From: Pseudomonas viridiflava
Lineage (GTDB): Bacteria; Pseudomonadota; Gammaproteobacteria; Pseudomonadales; Pseudomonadaceae
Length of the DNA stretch: 64,000 nucleotides
NCBI RefSeq assembly: GCF_900573885.1
Contig: NZ_UPSE01000283.1
Location: 1-64,000 of the forward strand
Reading direction: 5' to 3'
Below, one piece after another: positions 18,141 to 28,243 of this stretch. The notes below the pieces were generated by a model. It was not told the origin of the DNA. It worked only from the letters and a program-made list of their open reading frames with translations, and made no database searches. The translations under genes were made by a program, and so were the position numbers. Numbering within the stretch: position 1 is the stretch's first letter; every line of letters starts with the position of its first letter.

Positions 18141-19883
18141 ATGTTGAACAAAAACAACAAACTGCGACATAGCGTGACGTTGGCGGCGATATTCGCCCTG
18201 AGTGGCTTGAGTGCAACGGCCTGGGCAGATGCTTACGAAGACGCGGCGAAGAAATGGATTGGCAGCGAATTCAAGCCGTCCACCCTCACGCCTGAGCAGC
18301 AACTGGAAGAGCTGAAGTGGTTTATCAAAGCCGCCGAGCCGTTCCGTGGCATGAAGATCAACGTGGTGTCGGAAACCCTGACCACCCACGAATATGAATC
18401 CAAGGTGCTGGCCAAAGCCTTCAGCGAAATCACCGGCATCACCCTGACCCACGACCTGCTGCAAGAAGGCGACGTGGTGGAAAAACTGCAAACGCAAATG
18501 CAGTCGGACAAGAATATCTACGACGGTTGGGTGAATGACTCCGACCTGATCGGCACGCATTTCCGCTACGGCAAAACCGCGTCGATCACCGACATGATGG
18601 CCAACGAAGGCAAGAACGTCACATCGCCGACGCTGGACCTGAAAGACTTTATCGGCATCTCCTTCACCACCGCGCCGGACGGCAAGATTTACCAATTGCC
18701 TGACCAACAGTTCGCCAACCTTTACTGGTTCCGCGCTGACTGGTTTGAACGGGCTGATTTGAAAGCCAAGTTCAAAGAGAAGTACGGTTATGAACTGGGC
18801 GTGCCGGTGAACTGGTCCGCCTATGAAGACATCGCCAAATTTTTCAGCGAAGACGTCAAGGAAATCGACGGCAAGCGCGTTTACGGCCACATGGATTACG
18901 GCAAAAAAGACCCGTCCCTGGGTTGGCGCTTCACCGATGCCTGGTTCTCCATGGCGGGGGGGGGCGACAAAGGTTTGCCCAACGGCTTGCCGGTGGACGA
19001 GTGGGGCATTCGTGTGGAGGACTGCCATCCGGTGGGCTCCAGCGTGACCCGTGGTGGCGATACCAACGGCCCGGCGGCCGTGTTTGCCACGCAGAAGTAC
19101 GTGGACTGGATGCGTGCCTACGCGCCGCCAGAAGCGCAGGGCATGACGTTCTCCGAGTCTGGCCCGGTGCCTGCGCAGGGCAACATTGCTCAGCAAATTT
19201 TCTGGTACACCGCCTTCACCGCCGACATGACCAAGCCGGGCCTGCCAGTGGTAAACGCCGATGGCACGCCGAAATGGCGGATGGCGCCGTCGCCACGTGG
19301 CCCGTATTGGGAAGAGGGCATGAAGCTCGGCTACCAGGACGTGGGCTCGTGGACGTTCCTGAAATCGACCCCCGAAAAGCAACGTTTGGCCGCTTGGCTG
19401 TATGCGCAGTTCGTGACCTCGAAAACCGTTTCGTTGAAGAAGACCATTCTCGGTCTGACGCCGATTCGTGAGTCGGACATCAACTCGCAAGCCATGACTG
19501 ACATGGCGCCCAAACTCGGTGGTTTGGTTGAGTTCTACCGCAGCCCGGCCCGCGTGCAATGGACGCCGACCGGCACCAACGTGCCGGACTATCCGCGTTT
19601 GGCACAGTTGTGGTGGAGCCATATTTCGGAAGCGGCCAGCGGCGAAAAAACGCCGCAAGAAGCGCTCGACGGCTTGGCTAAAGATCAGGACGCGATCATG
19701 ACGCGCCTTGAACGCTCGAAAGTGCAGCCAATCTGCGGTCCGAAAATGAACCCGGAAAAGGATGCGCAATACTGGTTCGACCAGCCGGGCGCACCGAAGC
19801 CGAAACTGGCTAACGAGAAGCCCAAAGGCGAAACCGTTAACTACAACGATCTGCTGAAGCAGTGGGAAGCGGCGCGTAAGTAA
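18141..19883 (+). CDS. Extracellular solute-binding protein of the glycerol-type ABC importer (GlpV-like)
   Basis: Periplasmic binding protein of 580 residues. MLNKNNKLRHSVTLAAIFAL and the following GLSATAWADA form a Sec signal peptide. The mature part is of the family 1 (UgpB/MalE-like) fold but clearly longer than typical 430-residue members, as in the rhizobial GlpV. GSSVTRGGDTNGPAAVFATQ and RESDINSQAMTDMAPK lie in the second lobe. The start at 18141 follows AGAGG; the longer reading to 18087 has no leader character. The gene closes the operon and has a terminator at 19905. Substrate is inferred as glycerol or a related polyol from the operon make-up. Confidence 0.87.
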   Translation: MLNKNNKLRHSVTLAAIFALSGLSATAWADAYEDAAKKWIGSEFKPSTLTPEQQLEELKWFIKAAEPFRGMKINVVSETLTTHEYESKVLAKAFSEITGITLTHDLLQEGDVVEKLQTQMQSDKNIYDGWVNDSDLIGTHFRYGKTASITDMMANEGKNVTSPTLDLKDFIGISFTTAPDGKIYQLPDQQFANLYWFRADWFERADLKAKFKEKYGYELGVPVNWSAYEDIAKFFSEDVKEIDGKRVYGHMDYGKKDPSLGWRFTDAWFSMAGGGDKGLPNGLPVDEWGIRVEDCHPVGSSVTRGGDTNGPAAVFATQKYVDWMRAYAPPEAQGMTFSESGPVPAQGNIAQQIFWYTAFTADMTKPGLPVVNADGTPKWRMAPSPRGPYWEEGMKLGYQDVGSWTFLKSTPEKQRLAAWLYAQFVTSKTVSLKKTILGLTPIRESDINSQAMTDMAPKLGGLVEFYRSPARVQWTPTGTNVPDYPRLAQLWWSHISEAASGEKTPQEALDGLAKDQDAIMTRLERSKVQPICGPKMNPEKDAQYWFDQPGAPKPKLANEKPKGETVNYNDLLKQWEAARK

Positions 19884-19904
19884 GCGGCGTTTTTCGTAAG
19901 GCAT

Positions 19905-19935
19905 AAAAAACGGCACCTTGAGGGTGCCGTTTTTT
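19905..19935 (+). terminator. Terminator of the ABC importer operon
   Basis: AAAAAACGGCACC, loop TTGA, GGGTGCCGTTTTTT: a strong stem with T-run, 22 bases after the binding-protein stop. Confidence 0.9.
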
Positions 19936-20014
19936 CGTTGGGCTTCACATAATTAAACCCAACCTACGGGTCTGCGGTGTTTGGGTAGGTTGGGTTGAGC
20001 TACGCGAAGCCCAA
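19936..20014. repeat. REP-like element, second copy of the 6.85-kb element
   Basis: Runs from TTGGGCTTCAC to GCGAAGCCCAAC, with AAACCCAACCTACGG and GTAGGTTGGGTTGAG inside as opposed arms. It lies between the importer terminator and folD, which are convergent. Confidence 0.75.
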
Positions 20015-20025
20015 CATTGCCGTTG

Positions 20026-20880
20026 TCAGTCGTGCAAATGCTCAGCCGCGTACAACGTGTTTTCCAGCAAGCATGCGCGGGTCATGGGACCGACGCCGCC
20101 AGGCACCGGCGTGATCCAGCCGGCGCGGGGCAGGGCGGTGTCATAGACCACGTCACCCACCAGCTTGCCGTCTTCCTGACGGTTGATGCCCACATCAATC
20201 ACAACCGCGCCAGGCTTGATCCACTCGCCTTTCACCAACCCCGGCTTGCCCGCCGCCACCACTACCAGATCGGCACGGCCAACGTGGCCGGCAAGGTCTT
20301 TGGTAAAGCGGTGCGTGACCGTCACGGTGCATCCCGCCAGCAACAGCTCCATGGCCATCGGGCGACCCACAATATTGGAAGCGCCGACGATCACCGCATC
20401 CATGCCATAAAGGTCGACGCCAGTGCTCGCCAACAACGTCATGATGCCTTTAGGCGTGCACGGACGTAGCAGCGGAATGCGCTGGGCCAGACGGCCGATA
20501 TTGAATGGGTGAAAACCGTCGACATCTTTGTCGGGGCGGATGCGCTCCAGCAACTGCGAGGCATCCAGATGTTCAGGGAGCGGCAGCTGCAAGAGGATGC
20601 CGTCGATAGTGGCGTCATCGTTGAGCCGGTCGATCAGCTCGCGCAACTCGTCCTGAGTCGTACTGGCAGGCAAGTCATAGGCATGGGAAAGAAAGCCGAC
20701 TTCTTCGCAGTCTTTACGCTTATGGGAAACGTACACCTGAGAAGCGGGGTCGCTGCCGACCAGAATTACAGCCAGGCCCGGAGTACGAAGCCCTTGCTCG
20801 CTGCGTTCGGCGACACGTTGGGCGATCTGCTTGCGCAGGCTAGCGGCGATCGCCTTGCCGTCGATAAGTTGTGCGGTCAT
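20026..20880 (-). CDS. folD: Bifunctional methylenetetrahydrofolate dehydrogenase/cyclohydrolase FolD
   Basis: Interconverts 5,10-methylene-, methenyl- and 10-formyl-tetrahydrofolate in one-carbon metabolism; cytosolic. The 284-residue length is standard. Visible family motifs: [14 protein letters not shown] near residue 50 (the Lys of YxxxK is catalytic), [11 protein letters not shown] near 95, [12 protein letters not shown] near 118, [12 protein letters not shown] near 163 (NADP fold) and [18 protein letters not shown] at the end. The gene lies alone, with the tRNA cluster reading the other way; the same neighbourhood (folD beside tRNAs and tig) is found in other Pseudomonas genomes as I recall. 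Confidence 0.96.
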   Translation of the reverse strand: MTAQLIDGKAIAASLRKQIAQRVAERSEQGLRTPGLAVILVGSDPASQVYVSHKRKDCEEVGFLSHAYDLPASTTQDELRELIDRLNDDATIDGILLQLPLPEHLDASQLLERIRPDKDVDGFHPFNIGRLAQRIPLLRPCTPKGIMTLLASTGVDLYGMDAVIVGASNIVGRPMAMELLLAGCTVTVTHRFTKDLAGHVGRADLVVVAAGKPGLVKGEWIKPGAVVIDVGINRQEDGKLVGDVVYDTALPRAGWITPVPGGVGPMTRACLLENTLYAAEHLHD

Positions 20881-21012
20881 GACGCTTGGTTAACCATCGG
20901 AAATGATTGAAAAAGGACGCGCATTCTCGCATGACCGGCCGGGCGGGCAAAGGCGGGCGGTCAGCATTTTCCCGTAACTCCTTTATCTCACTGAATTTTT
21001 TACGTTTTAGTG

Positions 21013-21039
21013 TTGACGGCTGATTAGCTCGTCTATAAC
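21013..21039 (+). promoter_or_regulatory. Candidate sigma-70 promoter of the tRNA cluster
   Basis: TTGACG at 21013-21018 and TATAAC at 21034-21039, with a spacer of 15 bases (slightly short) and a GC-rich discriminator. It lies about 28 bases before tRNA-Arg. Confidence 0.55.
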
Positions 21040-21067
21040 ATTCGCCCCGCTTGTCGAGCACAGCCAA

Positions 21068-21144
21068 GTGCCCGTAGCTCAGCTGGATAGAGCATCCGCC
21101 TTCTAAGCGGATGGTCGCAGGTTCGAGTCCTGCCGGGCACGCCA
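21068..21144 (+). tRNA. tRNA-Arg (anticodon TCT)
   Basis: A 77-base cloverleaf: acceptor GTGCCCG pairs with CGGGCAC, anticodon stem CCGCC...GGCGG-type around CTTCTAA with anticodon TCT, T-arm GGTTCGAGTCC, encoded CCA. Confidence 0.96.
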
Positions 21145-21194
21145 CAAGGCTGTTTGGCAATACAGGCAAAGCAACACAGCAACAACGCAATATG

Positions 21195-21270
21195 GTGGGC
21201 GTAGCTCAGTTGGTAGAGCACAGGATTGTGACTCCTGTTGTCGTGGGTTCGATCCCCATCGTCCACCCCA
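21195..21270 (+). tRNA. tRNA-His (anticodon GTG)
   Basis: Acceptor GTGGGCG pairs with CGTCCAC; the extra G at 21194 can serve as G-1 opposite C73. Anticodon stem CAGGA/TCCTG holds GTG. CCA is encoded. Confidence 0.96.
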
Positions 21271-21277
21271 TATTCGA

Positions 21278-21311
21278 AAAGACGCCAGACCTTAAACGGT
21301 CTGGCGTCTTT
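21278..21311 (+). terminator. Perfect 14-bp hairpin between tRNA-His and tRNA-Leu
   Basis: AAAGACGCCAGACC, loop TTAAAC, GGTCTGGCGTCTTT. It may end the Arg-His transcript or guide tRNA processing. The T-run is short, so its efficiency as a terminator is uncertain. Confidence 0.6.
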
Positions 21312-21324
21312 GCTTCAAAGCTTC

Positions 21325-21409
21325 GCGGACGTGGTGGAATTGGTAGACACACTGGATTTAGGTTCCAGCGCCGCAAGGCGTGAGAGTTCGAGTCTCTCCG
21401 TCCGCACCA
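21325..21409 (+). tRNA. tRNA-Leu (anticodon TAG)
   Basis: An 85-base class II tRNA: GCGGACG pairs with CGTCCGC, anticodon stem CTGGA/TCCAG holds TAG, a long variable arm (CGCCGCAAGGCG) follows, and CCA is encoded. Confidence 0.96.
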
Positions 21410-21449
21410 AGTAAGGTTTCGCCAAGCCCCGCCGGCTTTCGCGAAGCCA

Positions 21450-21484
21450 GAGAAAAAGCCGCCTAGAGCGGCTTTTTCTTTGTC
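21450..21484 (+). terminator. Terminator of the tRNA cluster
   Basis: AGAAAAAGCCGC, loop CTAGA, GCGGCTTTTTCTTTG: strong stem with T-run 40 bases after tRNA-Leu. Confidence 0.88.
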
Positions 21485-21637
21485 TGGGGTTTCGTTCGTT
21501 GTACGCGTTCACGGCGCCTCGCCTGGCAGATGGCCGGCGGGAGGATGGCGCAGCACAGTGCCGCTGCACGAATTTCACGGCAATTTACCACTCGGGATGC
21601 GGCGCAGACCTGATTGAGGCGCGGCGGTTCCACGCAA

Positions 21638-21754
21638 ATGAAAATAAAGTTCCAAAATGCACACCACCACGCGATCTATTTGGATCAGCGGCGTGAGATG
21701 ATGCAAGCCTGGGCCGATAGCTTGAATCTCATGCAACATTCGTATCAAGGATGA
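21638..21754 (+). pseudogene. C-terminal remnant of a phage-type tyrosine integrase
   Basis: The 38-codon reading frame ends AIYLDQRREMMQAWADSL, which closely resembles the extreme C-terminus of P4-type integrases (a YLxxRRxxMQxWADYL tail). The frame is closed by a stop nine codons upstream and has no catalytic residues, so only the tail of the gene is left. It lies 230 bases after tRNA-Leu, a common integration target of such enzymes, and is read in the same direction. I infer that an island once sat here and was lost. Confidence 0.62.
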
Positions 21755-21933
21755 TGAAGGTGAAGAAAGACGATAAAACGTACCTGAAGTGCATCTTCTA
21801 CGTCATTCTTGCATTAGCTATCGCCGTATCGGCCCTGATTACTTTGGCTGATTCGCTGAGGGGACTCTTCAAAGGGCGAAATCACGTCGCGAAGGTTCGT
21901 CCGGACGCTGACTGTTCCGATACTCCCTCGTAG
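21751..21933 (+). CDS. Small hypothetical membrane protein
   Basis: A 60-residue reading frame begins MMKVKKDDKTYLK and has one hydrophobic helix (CIFYVILALAIAVSALITLA), followed by a charged tail. Its ATG overlaps the stop of the integrase remnant (ATGA) and AAGG stands just before it. I do not recognise a family. It may be a leftover of the same lost element or a real single-span membrane protein. Confidence 0.4.
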   Translation: MMKVKKDDKTYLKCIFYVILALAIAVSALITLADSLRGLFKGRNHVAKVRPDADCSDTPS

Positions 21934-22006
21934 CGCCCACGCGGCTTAGGCGCACACAGCGGACACCTCTCTTGTAAAAGCGCCAGCAAGCGCTGGTAAC
22001 CGAACG

Positions 22007-22040
22007 AAAGGCAGTTCCTTAATAAGGGCTGCCTTTTTTT
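22007..22040 (+). terminator. Terminator-like hairpin upstream of tig
   Basis: AAAGGCAG, inner arms CCTTAATAAGG, CTGCCTTTTTTT. It ends the transcript that comes from the tRNA/remnant region; a smaller hairpin CCAGC/GCTGG lies just before, so a short RNA cannot be excluded. Confidence 0.7.
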
Positions 22041-22251
22041 GTTTTCCGCATCGGGTTTCCCTGGGCATCGTTTTTCTTCCTTTATATAAGGAGGGGATAA
22101 GCGGTCATTGGCCCGAATGTGTAGGAATTAGCCGATCGATCCACGAGAGACGCACTGTGTGGTGACTTCTTGAGTTTTCGCCACTAGAATGCATGCCCTT
22201 GATTCTGGGGCCGGAAACGGCCGGCTAACGTCTGTGCAACGAGGAATATTC

Positions 22252-23562
22252 ATGCAAGTTTCTGTTGAAAATACTTCCGCTCTTGAGCGTCGTATGACCA
22301 TTGGCGTTCCTGCTGAACGCATCGAGACCGAAGTAAACAAGCGTCTGCAGCAGACTGCACGCCGTGCCAAAGTGCCGGGTTTCCGCCCAGGCAAAGTGCC
22401 GATGAGCGTTATCCGTCAGCGTTACGAAGACGCTGCTCGTCAGGAAGCCCTCAGCGACCTGATCCAGGCTACCTTCTACGAAGCCGTGGTAGAGCAGAAG
22501 CTGAACCCGGCCGGTGCGCCTGCTGTTCAGCCAAAAACCTTCGAAAAAGGTAAAGACCTCGAATACGTGGCCACCTTCGAAGTGTTCCCGGAGTTCCAGG
22601 TTGCTGGTTTCGACGGTATTGCCATCGAACGTCTGCAAGCCGAAGTCGCCGATGCTGACCTCGACAACATGCTGGAAATTCTGCGCAAGCAAAACACCCG
22701 CTTCGAAACGTCTGATCGCGCTGCTCAGAAAGACGACCAGGTCAACATCGACTTCGTCGGCAAAGTTGACGGCGAAGCATTCGCTGGTGGCTCGGCCAAA
22801 GGCACTCAGCTGGTTATCGGTTCCGGCCGCATGATTCCTGGCTTTGAAGACGGCCTGGTCGGCGCCAAAGCCGGCGAAGAGCGCGTTCTGAAGCTGACTT
22901 TCCCTGCTGACTACCAGAACCTGGAGCTGGCCGGTAAAGAAGCCGAGTTCACCGTTACGGTGAACAGCGTTGCCGAGCCGAAACTGCCTGAGCTGAACGA
23001 CGATTTCTTCGCCCTGTTCGGCATCAAAGAAGGCGGCCTCGAAGGTTTCCGCGCCGAAGTTCGCAAGAACATGGAGCGCGAGCTGCGTCAGGCCATCAAG
23101 TCGAAAGTAAAAAACCAGGTGATGGAAGGCTTGCTGTCGGCTAACCCGATCGAAGTGCCAAAAGCACTGCTGAGCAATGAAGTTGATCGTCTGCGTGTGC
23201 AAGCTGTGCAGCAATTTGGCGGCAACATCAAGCCGGACCAACTGCCTGCCGAGCTGTTCGAAGAGCAAGCCAAACGTCGCGTAGTGCTGGGTCTGATCGT
23301 TGCCGAGGTGGTCAAGCAATTCGAACTCAAGCCTGACGAAGCCCGCGTTCGCGAGATGATTCAGGAAATGGCTTCGGCCTACCAAGAGCCTGAGCAAGTG
23401 GTGTCCTGGTACTACAAAAACGACCAGCAATTGAACGAAGTTCGTTCAGTTGTACTGGAAGAACAAGTTGTAGATACTGTTCTGCAGAAGGCCAATGTGA
23501 CCGACAAGCAGGTCTCTTACGAAGAAGCGGTCAAGCCGGCAGAAGCTCCACAAGCAGCCTGA
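22252..23562 (+). CDS. tig: Trigger factor
   Basis: Ribosome-bound chaperone and peptidyl-prolyl isomerase, 436 residues. [20 protein letters not shown] begins the ribosome-binding domain, whose docking loop is visible as PGFRPGKVP near residue 42. The FKBP-like isomerase domain holds [17 protein letters not shown] near 163 and [12 protein letters not shown] near 194, and the helical C-terminal chaperone domain follows. ATG 22252 is preceded by GAGGA at the right spacing; the longer reading from 22189 is not supported. It heads the protease block tig-clpP-clpX-lon. Confidence 0.97.
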   Translation: MQVSVENTSALERRMTIGVPAERIETEVNKRLQQTARRAKVPGFRPGKVPMSVIRQRYEDAARQEALSDLIQATFYEAVVEQKLNPAGAPAVQPKTFEKGKDLEYVATFEVFPEFQVAGFDGIAIERLQAEVADADLDNMLEILRKQNTRFETSDRAAQKDDQVNIDFVGKVDGEAFAGGSAKGTQLVIGSGRMIPGFEDGLVGAKAGEERVLKLTFPADYQNLELAGKEAEFTVTVNSVAEPKLPELNDDFFALFGIKEGGLEGFRAEVRKNMERELRQAIKSKVKNQVMEGLLSANPIEVPKALLSNEVDRLRVQAVQQFGGNIKPDQLPAELFEEQAKRRVVLGLIVAEVVKQFELKPDEARVREMIQEMASAYQEPEQVVSWYYKNDQQLNEVRSVVLEEQVVDTVLQKANVTDKQVSYEEAVKPAEAPQAA

Positions 23563-23584
23563 CCCTAACGTCGTACGAGCAACC

Positions 23585-23610
23585 ATAAGCCAGCCTTCGT
23601 GCTGGCTTAT
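23585..23610 (+). terminator. Hairpin between tig and clpP
   Basis: Perfect ten-base stem ATAAGCCAGC/GCTGGCTTAT with a six-base loop. Only a weak T-rich tail follows, so it may be a partial terminator or a processing site. Confidence 0.6.
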
Positions 23611-23651
23611 GTGTATTTGAGACATGACAAAAGCTAGGGAGCGTCGGATAG

Positions 23652-24296
23652 ATGTCCAGTAATCCTTTTATGCCACAAATGCATGACATCCAGGCCGCTG
23701 GCGGTCTGGTGCCTATGGTCATCGAGCAGTCCGCCCGCGGCGAACGCGCTTATGACATCTACTCGCGCTTGCTCAAAGAGCGCGTGATTTTCCTCATCGG
23801 TCCGGTCGAAGACTACATGGCCAATCTGGTGGCAGCACAGTTGCTGTTCCTGGAAGCGGAAAATCCGGACAAAGACATCCATCTCTATATCAATTCCCCA
23901 GGCGGCTCCGTGACTGCAGGTATGTCGATTTACGACACCATGCAATTCATCAAGCCCGACGTCTCGACCATCTGCATTGGTCAAGCGTGCAGCATGGGCG
24001 CGCTTCTGCTCGCTGGCGGCGCCGCCGGCAAGCGTTACTGCCTGCCGCATTCGCGGATGATGATTCACCAGCCGCTGGGCGGCTTCCAGGGCCAGGCCTC
24101 GGATATCGAAATTCACACCCGTGAAATTCTGACCATTCGTGATCGTCTGAACCACATTCTGGCCCACCACACCGGCCAGCCGATCGAAGTGATCGCCCGC
24201 GATACCGACCGTGACAACTTCATGAGCGGAGAAGTAGCGGTGAACTACGGTCTGATCGACAAGGTCCTCAGTAAGCGCGAAATGGCGGCTCAGTAG
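23652..24296 (+). CDS. clpP: ATP-dependent Clp protease proteolytic subunit
   Basis: Serine peptidase that forms the barrel of ClpXP; 214 residues. The catalytic triad is Ser114 in [10 protein letters not shown], His139 in [10 protein letters not shown] and Asp188 in [11 protein letters not shown]. The N-terminal segment up to about residue 15 is expected to be removed by self-processing. The substrate-binding segment [16 protein letters not shown] is at residue 82. GGGAG lies before the ATG, 89 bases after tig, and its partner clpX follows directly. Confidence 0.98.
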   Translation: MSSNPFMPQMHDIQAAGGLVPMVIEQSARGERAYDIYSRLLKERVIFLIGPVEDYMANLVAAQLLFLEAENPDKDIHLYINSPGGSVTAGMSIYDTMQFIKPDVSTICIGQACSMGALLLAGGAAGKRYCLPHSRMMIHQPLGGFQGQASDIEIHTREILTIRDRLNHILAHHTGQPIEVIARDTDRDNFMSGEVAVNYGLIDKVLSKREMAAQ

Positions 24297-24331
24297 GACT
24301 TTTGGCGGCGGTCAGTGATACATGGCCGCCT

Positions 24332-24356
24332 TGCGGGCTTGAAAATGCCCGCATTT
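24332..24356 (+). terminator. Weak terminator-like hairpin between clpP and clpX
   Basis: TGCGGGC, loop TTGAAAAT, GCCCGCATTT. The T-run is short; partial read-through into clpX is likely. Confidence 0.5.
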
Positions 24357-24399
24357 GCCCTCATCTTGTGTTTCAAGCCTATCGGATTGGATTGAACGA

Positions 24400-25680
24400 A
24401 TGACTGACACCCGCAACGGCGAGGACAACGGCAAACTGCTTTATTGCTCCTTCTGCGGCAAAAGCCAGCATGAAGTACGCAAATTGATTGCCGGCCCCTC
24501 GGTCTTTATCTGCGACGAGTGCGTTGACCTGTGCAATGACATCATCCGCGAGGAGGTGCAGGAAGCTCAGGCCGAGAGCAGCGCTCATAAACTTCCCGCT
24601 CCCAAGGAAATCAGCACGATCCTGGATCAGTACGTGATCGGGCAGGAGAGAGCGAAAAAAGTTTTGGCTGTAGCGGTGTACAACCACTACAAGCGTCTGA
24701 ACCAGCGCGACAAGAAAGATGATGTCGAACTGGGCAAAAGCAACATCCTTCTGATCGGTCCGACCGGCTCGGGTAAAACCCTGCTCGCCGAGACACTGGC
24801 TCGCCTGCTGAACGTTCCGTTTACCATCGCCGATGCCACCACGTTGACCGAAGCCGGCTACGTCGGCGAGGACGTGGAAAACATCATTCAGAAGCTGCTG
24901 CAGAAGTGTGATTACGATGTCGACAAGGCCCAGATGGGCATCGTCTACATCGACGAGATCGACAAGATTTCGCGCAAGTCCGATAACCCCTCGATTACCC
25001 GAGACGTTTCCGGTGAAGGCGTGCAACAAGCCTTGCTGAAATTGATCGAAGGTACGGTCGCCTCGGTTCCTCCGCAGGGTGGCCGCAAGCATCCGCAGCA
25101 GGAGTTCCTGCAGGTCGATACGCGCAATATTCTGTTTATTTGCGGTGGTGCGTTCTCGGGGCTGGAGAAGGTTATCCAGGGTCGTTCGGCCAAGGGCGGC
25201 ATCGGCTTTAACGCTGAGGTGCGCAGCATTGATTTGGGCAAGAAGGTGGGCGAATCCTTGCGTCAGGTTGAGCCTGATGACTTGGTCAAGTTCGGTCTGA
25301 TTCCTGAGTTTGTTGGTCGTTTGCCTGTAATCGCCACGTTGGACGAGCTGGATGAAGCTGCGTTGATGCAGATTCTGACCGAGCCGAAAAACGCGCTGAC
25401 CAAGCAGTACGCCAAGCTGTTCGAGATGGAAGGTGTGGATCTGGAGTTCCGTCCGGATGCCCTGAAATCCGTTGCTCATCGCGCTCTGGAGCGCAAGACT
25501 GGCGCGCGAGGGTTGCGCTCTATTCTTGAAGGCGTTTTGCTCGACACCATGTACGAAATTCCGTCGCAAACCGACGTGAGCAAGGTGGTGATCGATGAGA
25601 GCGTTATCGCCGGTACGTCCAAGCCGCTGCTGATTTACGAGAACAGCGAGCCGCCTGCGAAGGCCGCGCCAGACGCGTAA
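24400..25680 (+). CDS. clpX: ATP-dependent Clp protease ATPase subunit ClpX
   Basis: AAA+ unfoldase that recognises substrates and feeds ClpP; 426 residues. The N-terminal zinc-binding domain is [12 protein letters not shown] ... [10 protein letters not shown] (CxxC...CxxC) near residues 16-40. Walker A is [12 protein letters not shown] near 117, the first pore loop is GYVGEDVE near 150, Walker B is VYIDEIDKI near 183, and the ClpP-contact loop (IGF) is seen in [10 protein letters not shown] near 265. Start [10 protein letters not shown] at 24400 is standard for Pseudomonas; the longer frame from 24355 uses a non-ATG start. Confidence 0.98.
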   Translation: MTDTRNGEDNGKLLYCSFCGKSQHEVRKLIAGPSVFICDECVDLCNDIIREEVQEAQAESSAHKLPAPKEISTILDQYVIGQERAKKVLAVAVYNHYKRLNQRDKKDDVELGKSNILLIGPTGSGKTLLAETLARLLNVPFTIADATTLTEAGYVGEDVENIIQKLLQKCDYDVDKAQMGIVYIDEIDKISRKSDNPSITRDVSGEGVQQALLKLIEGTVASVPPQGGRKHPQQEFLQVDTRNILFICGGAFSGLEKVIQGRSAKGGIGFNAEVRSIDLGKKVGESLRQVEPDDLVKFGLIPEFVGRLPVIATLDELDEAALMQILTEPKNALTKQYAKLFEMEGVDLEFRPDALKSVAHRALERKTGARGLRSILEGVLLDTMYEIPSQTDVSKVVIDESVIAGTSKPLLIYENSEPPAKAAPDA

Positions 25681-25702
25681 ACCGCGGTTGTCACATGTTT
25701 TA

Positions 25703-25734
25703 AGCAAGGGGCCTGCGGGCCCCTTTGCTTTTCC
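25703..25734 (+). terminator. Terminator after clpX
   Basis: AGCAAGGGGCC, loop TGC, GGGCCCCTTTGCTTTT: strong stem with T-run 23 bases after clpX. Confidence 0.85.
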
Positions 25735-25744
25735 TGAACCAGCG

Positions 25745-25773
25745 CTTGTTTTTTGTTTGGGCTGCCCCCATCT
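25745..25773 (+). promoter_or_regulatory. Candidate heat-shock (sigma-32) promoter of lon
   Basis: CTTGTT at 25745-25750 and CCCCATCT at 25766-25773 with a 15-base spacer resemble the sigma-32 consensus CTTGAAA / CCCCATnT. lon belongs to the sigma-32 regulon in E. coli; that it does so here is inference. Confidence 0.55.
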
Positions 25774-25833
25774 TAGGTCCAAGGGTATTTCCCACCTGTT
25801 TACGGCCGAATGGCCGCCGTAGAGCTGAAAATC

Positions 25834-28230
25834 ATGAAGACAACAGTCGAATTGCCTCTCTTGCCACTGCGTGATGTCGTGGTTTACCCACACATGGTGA
25901 TCCCGCTGTTCGTGGGGCGCGAAAAATCCATCGAGGCCCTCGAGGCCGCGATGACTGGCGACAAGCAGATCCTGCTCGTGGCGCAAAAAAATCCTGCTGA
26001 TGATGATCCAGCTGAAGACGCTTTGTATCGCGTGGGAACTGTCGCCACCGTTCTGCAATTGCTGAAATTACCTGACGGCACCGTCAAGGTATTGGTCGAA
26101 GGCGAGCAGCGTGGCGCCATTGAGCGCTTCACTGAAATCGAGGGCCACTGCCGCGCCCAAGTGACGTTGATTGAGGAAATCGATGCCGCAGAGCGCGAGT
26201 CGGAAGTCTTCGTCCGCAGCCTGCTGAGCCAATTTGAACAGTACGTTCAACTGGGTAAAAAGGTGCCGGCCGAAGTGTTGTCATCACTGAACAGCATTGA
26301 TGAGCCAAGCCGCCTGGTCGACACCATGGCTGCGCACATGGCGCTGAAGATCGAGCAGAAGCAGGAAATCCTGGAAATCACGGATCTGGCCCAGCGTGTC
26401 GAGCACGTGCTGGCGTTGCTGGATGCCGAAATCGATTTGCTTCAGGTTGAAAAACGTATTCGTGGTCGCGTCAAGAAACAGATGGAGCGCAGCCAGCGCG
26501 AGTACTACCTGAATGAGCAGATGAAGGCCATTCAGAAAGAGCTGGGTGACGGTGACGAAGGTCACAACGAGCTCGATGAACTCAAGAAGCGCGTTGAAAA
26601 CGCGGGTCTAACGAAAGAGGCCTACACCAAGGCCCAGGCGGAGCTGAACAAGCTGAAACAGATGTCGCCGATGTCTGCTGAAGCGACGGTTGTCCGTTCT
26701 TATATCGACTGGCTGGTGAACGTTCCATGGAAAGCGGAAAGCAAGGTGCGCCTCGACCTCGCGAAAGCCGAAGATATCCTCGATGCAGATCACTACGGTC
26801 TCGAGGAAGTCAAAGAACGCATCCTTGAATATCTCGCGGTGCAAAAACGCGTGAAAAAGGTAAAAGGCCCCGTGCTCTGTCTGGTTGGTCCACCCGGCGT
26901 CGGCAAGACTTCGCTGGCTGAGTCGATTGCCCATGCGACTAACCGAAAATTTGTTCGCATGGCGCTTGGTGGCGTGCGCGACGAAGCGGAAATTCGCGGG
27001 CACCGTCGTACCTACATCGGTTCGATGCCTGGCCGTTTGATTCAGAAGATGACCAAAGTGGGCGTGCGAAATCCTCTTTTCTTGCTCGACGAAATCGACA
27101 AGATGGGCCAGGACATGCGCGGCGATCCAGCCTCGGCGTTGCTTGAGGTGCTGGATCCTGAGCAGAACCACAATTTTAACGACCATTATCTGGAGGTCGA
27201 TTACGACCTTTCGGACGTGATGTTCCTCTGCACCGCCAACTCCATGAACATTCCGGCACCGCTGCTGGACCGTATGGAAGTGATCCGGCTTCCCGGTTAC
27301 ACCGAGGACGAAAAGGTCAACATCGCGGTGAAATATCTGGCTCCCAAACAGCTTCAGGCCAATGGTTTGAAAAAGGGTGAGCTGGAATTTGAAGACGCTG
27401 CAATCCGGGACATGATCCGCTACTACACCCGGGAAGCGGGTGTTCGTAGTCTCGAGCGTCAGATCGCCAAGGTTTGTCGGAAAGCGGTGAAAGAGCATTT
27501 CCGCGAGAAGCGTATGAAAGTGCTCGTGGGTGCCGATTCGCTCGAACATTTTCTCGGCGTCAGCAAATACCGTTACGGTCTGGCTGAGCAGCAGGATCAA
27601 ATTGGCCAGGTAACCGGTCTCGCCTGGACGCAGGTTGGCGGCGAATTGCTGACCATTGAAGCAGCCGTTGTGCCAGGCAAAGGGCAGCTCATCAAGACCG
27701 GTTCTCTGGGCGACGTCATGGTCGAATCCATCACAGCTGCGCTGACTGTAGTGCGTAGCCGCGCGAAGAGTCTGGGCGTGCCTCTGGACTTCCATGAGAA
27801 GCGCGACATCCATATCCACATGCCGGAAGGGGCGACCCCCAAAGACGGCCCCAGCGCGGGCGTTGGCATGTGCACGGCCCTGGTTTCAGCCTTGACCCAG
27901 ATTCCCGTTCGAGCCGATGTGGCGATGACCGGAGAAATCACGTTGCGCGGACAAGTTCTGGCTATTGGTGGCTTGAAAGAAAAACTTCTTGCGGCTCATC
28001 GCGGCGGAATCAAGATCGTGATTATTCCGGAAGAGAACGTTCGTGATCTGAAAGAGATTCCGGAGAATATTAAGGCTGACCTGCAGATTAAACCGGTTAA
28101 ATGGATTGACGAGGTCCTGCAAATTGCGCTGCAATACGCCCCGGAGCCCTTGCCCGATGCGGCTCCGGAGATGGTTGCAAAGGATGACAAACGCGAGACT
28201 GATTCCAAGGAGCGAATTAGCACGCATTAG
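25834..28230 (+). CDS. lon: ATP-dependent protease Lon
   Basis: Cytosolic AAA+ serine protease that removes damaged and regulatory proteins; 798 residues. Domains: N-terminal substrate domain (1-200), coiled coil around 200-260 ([20 protein letters not shown]), AAA+ with Walker [11 protein letters not shown] near 354 and Walker [11 protein letters not shown] near 415, and the protease domain with the catalytic Ser in [12 protein letters not shown] (near 677) and Lys in [14 protein letters not shown] (near 720). Start [20 protein letters not shown] at 25834 matches pseudomonal Lon as I remember it; the frame from 25810 is less likely. Confidence 0.98.
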   Translation: MKTTVELPLLPLRDVVVYPHMVIPLFVGREKSIEALEAAMTGDKQILLVAQKNPADDDPAEDALYRVGTVATVLQLLKLPDGTVKVLVEGEQRGAIERFTEIEGHCRAQVTLIEEIDAAERESEVFVRSLLSQFEQYVQLGKKVPAEVLSSLNSIDEPSRLVDTMAAHMALKIEQKQEILEITDLAQRVEHVLALLDAEIDLLQVEKRIRGRVKKQMERSQREYYLNEQMKAIQKELGDGDEGHNELDELKKRVENAGLTKEAYTKAQAELNKLKQMSPMSAEATVVRSYIDWLVNVPWKAESKVRLDLAKAEDILDADHYGLEEVKERILEYLAVQKRVKKVKGPVLCLVGPPGVGKTSLAESIAHATNRKFVRMALGGVRDEAEIRGHRRTYIGSMPGRLIQKMTKVGVRNPLFLLDEIDKMGQDMRGDPASALLEVLDPEQNHNFNDHYLEVDYDLSDVMFLCTANSMNIPAPLLDRMEVIRLPGYTEDEKVNIAVKYLAPKQLQANGLKKGELEFEDAAIRDMIRYYTREAGVRSLERQIAKVCRKAVKEHFREKRMKVLVGADSLEHFLGVSKYRYGLAEQQDQIGQVTGLAWTQVGGELLTIEAAVVPGKGQLIKTGSLGDVMVESITAALTVVRSRAKSLGVPLDFHEKRDIHIHMPEGATPKDGPSAGVGMCTALVSALTQIPVRADVAMTGEITLRGQVLAIGGLKEKLLAAHRGGIKIVIIPEENVRDLKEIPENIKADLQIKPVKWIDEVLQIALQYAPEPLPDAAPEMVAKDDKRETDSKERISTH

Positions 28231-28243
28231 CCGGGGGGCTTCC

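Noticed and set aside
22007..22040. Independent small RNA before tig
   Set aside because: A terminator hairpin and a smaller hairpin are present, but no promoter could be placed; recorded only as a terminator.
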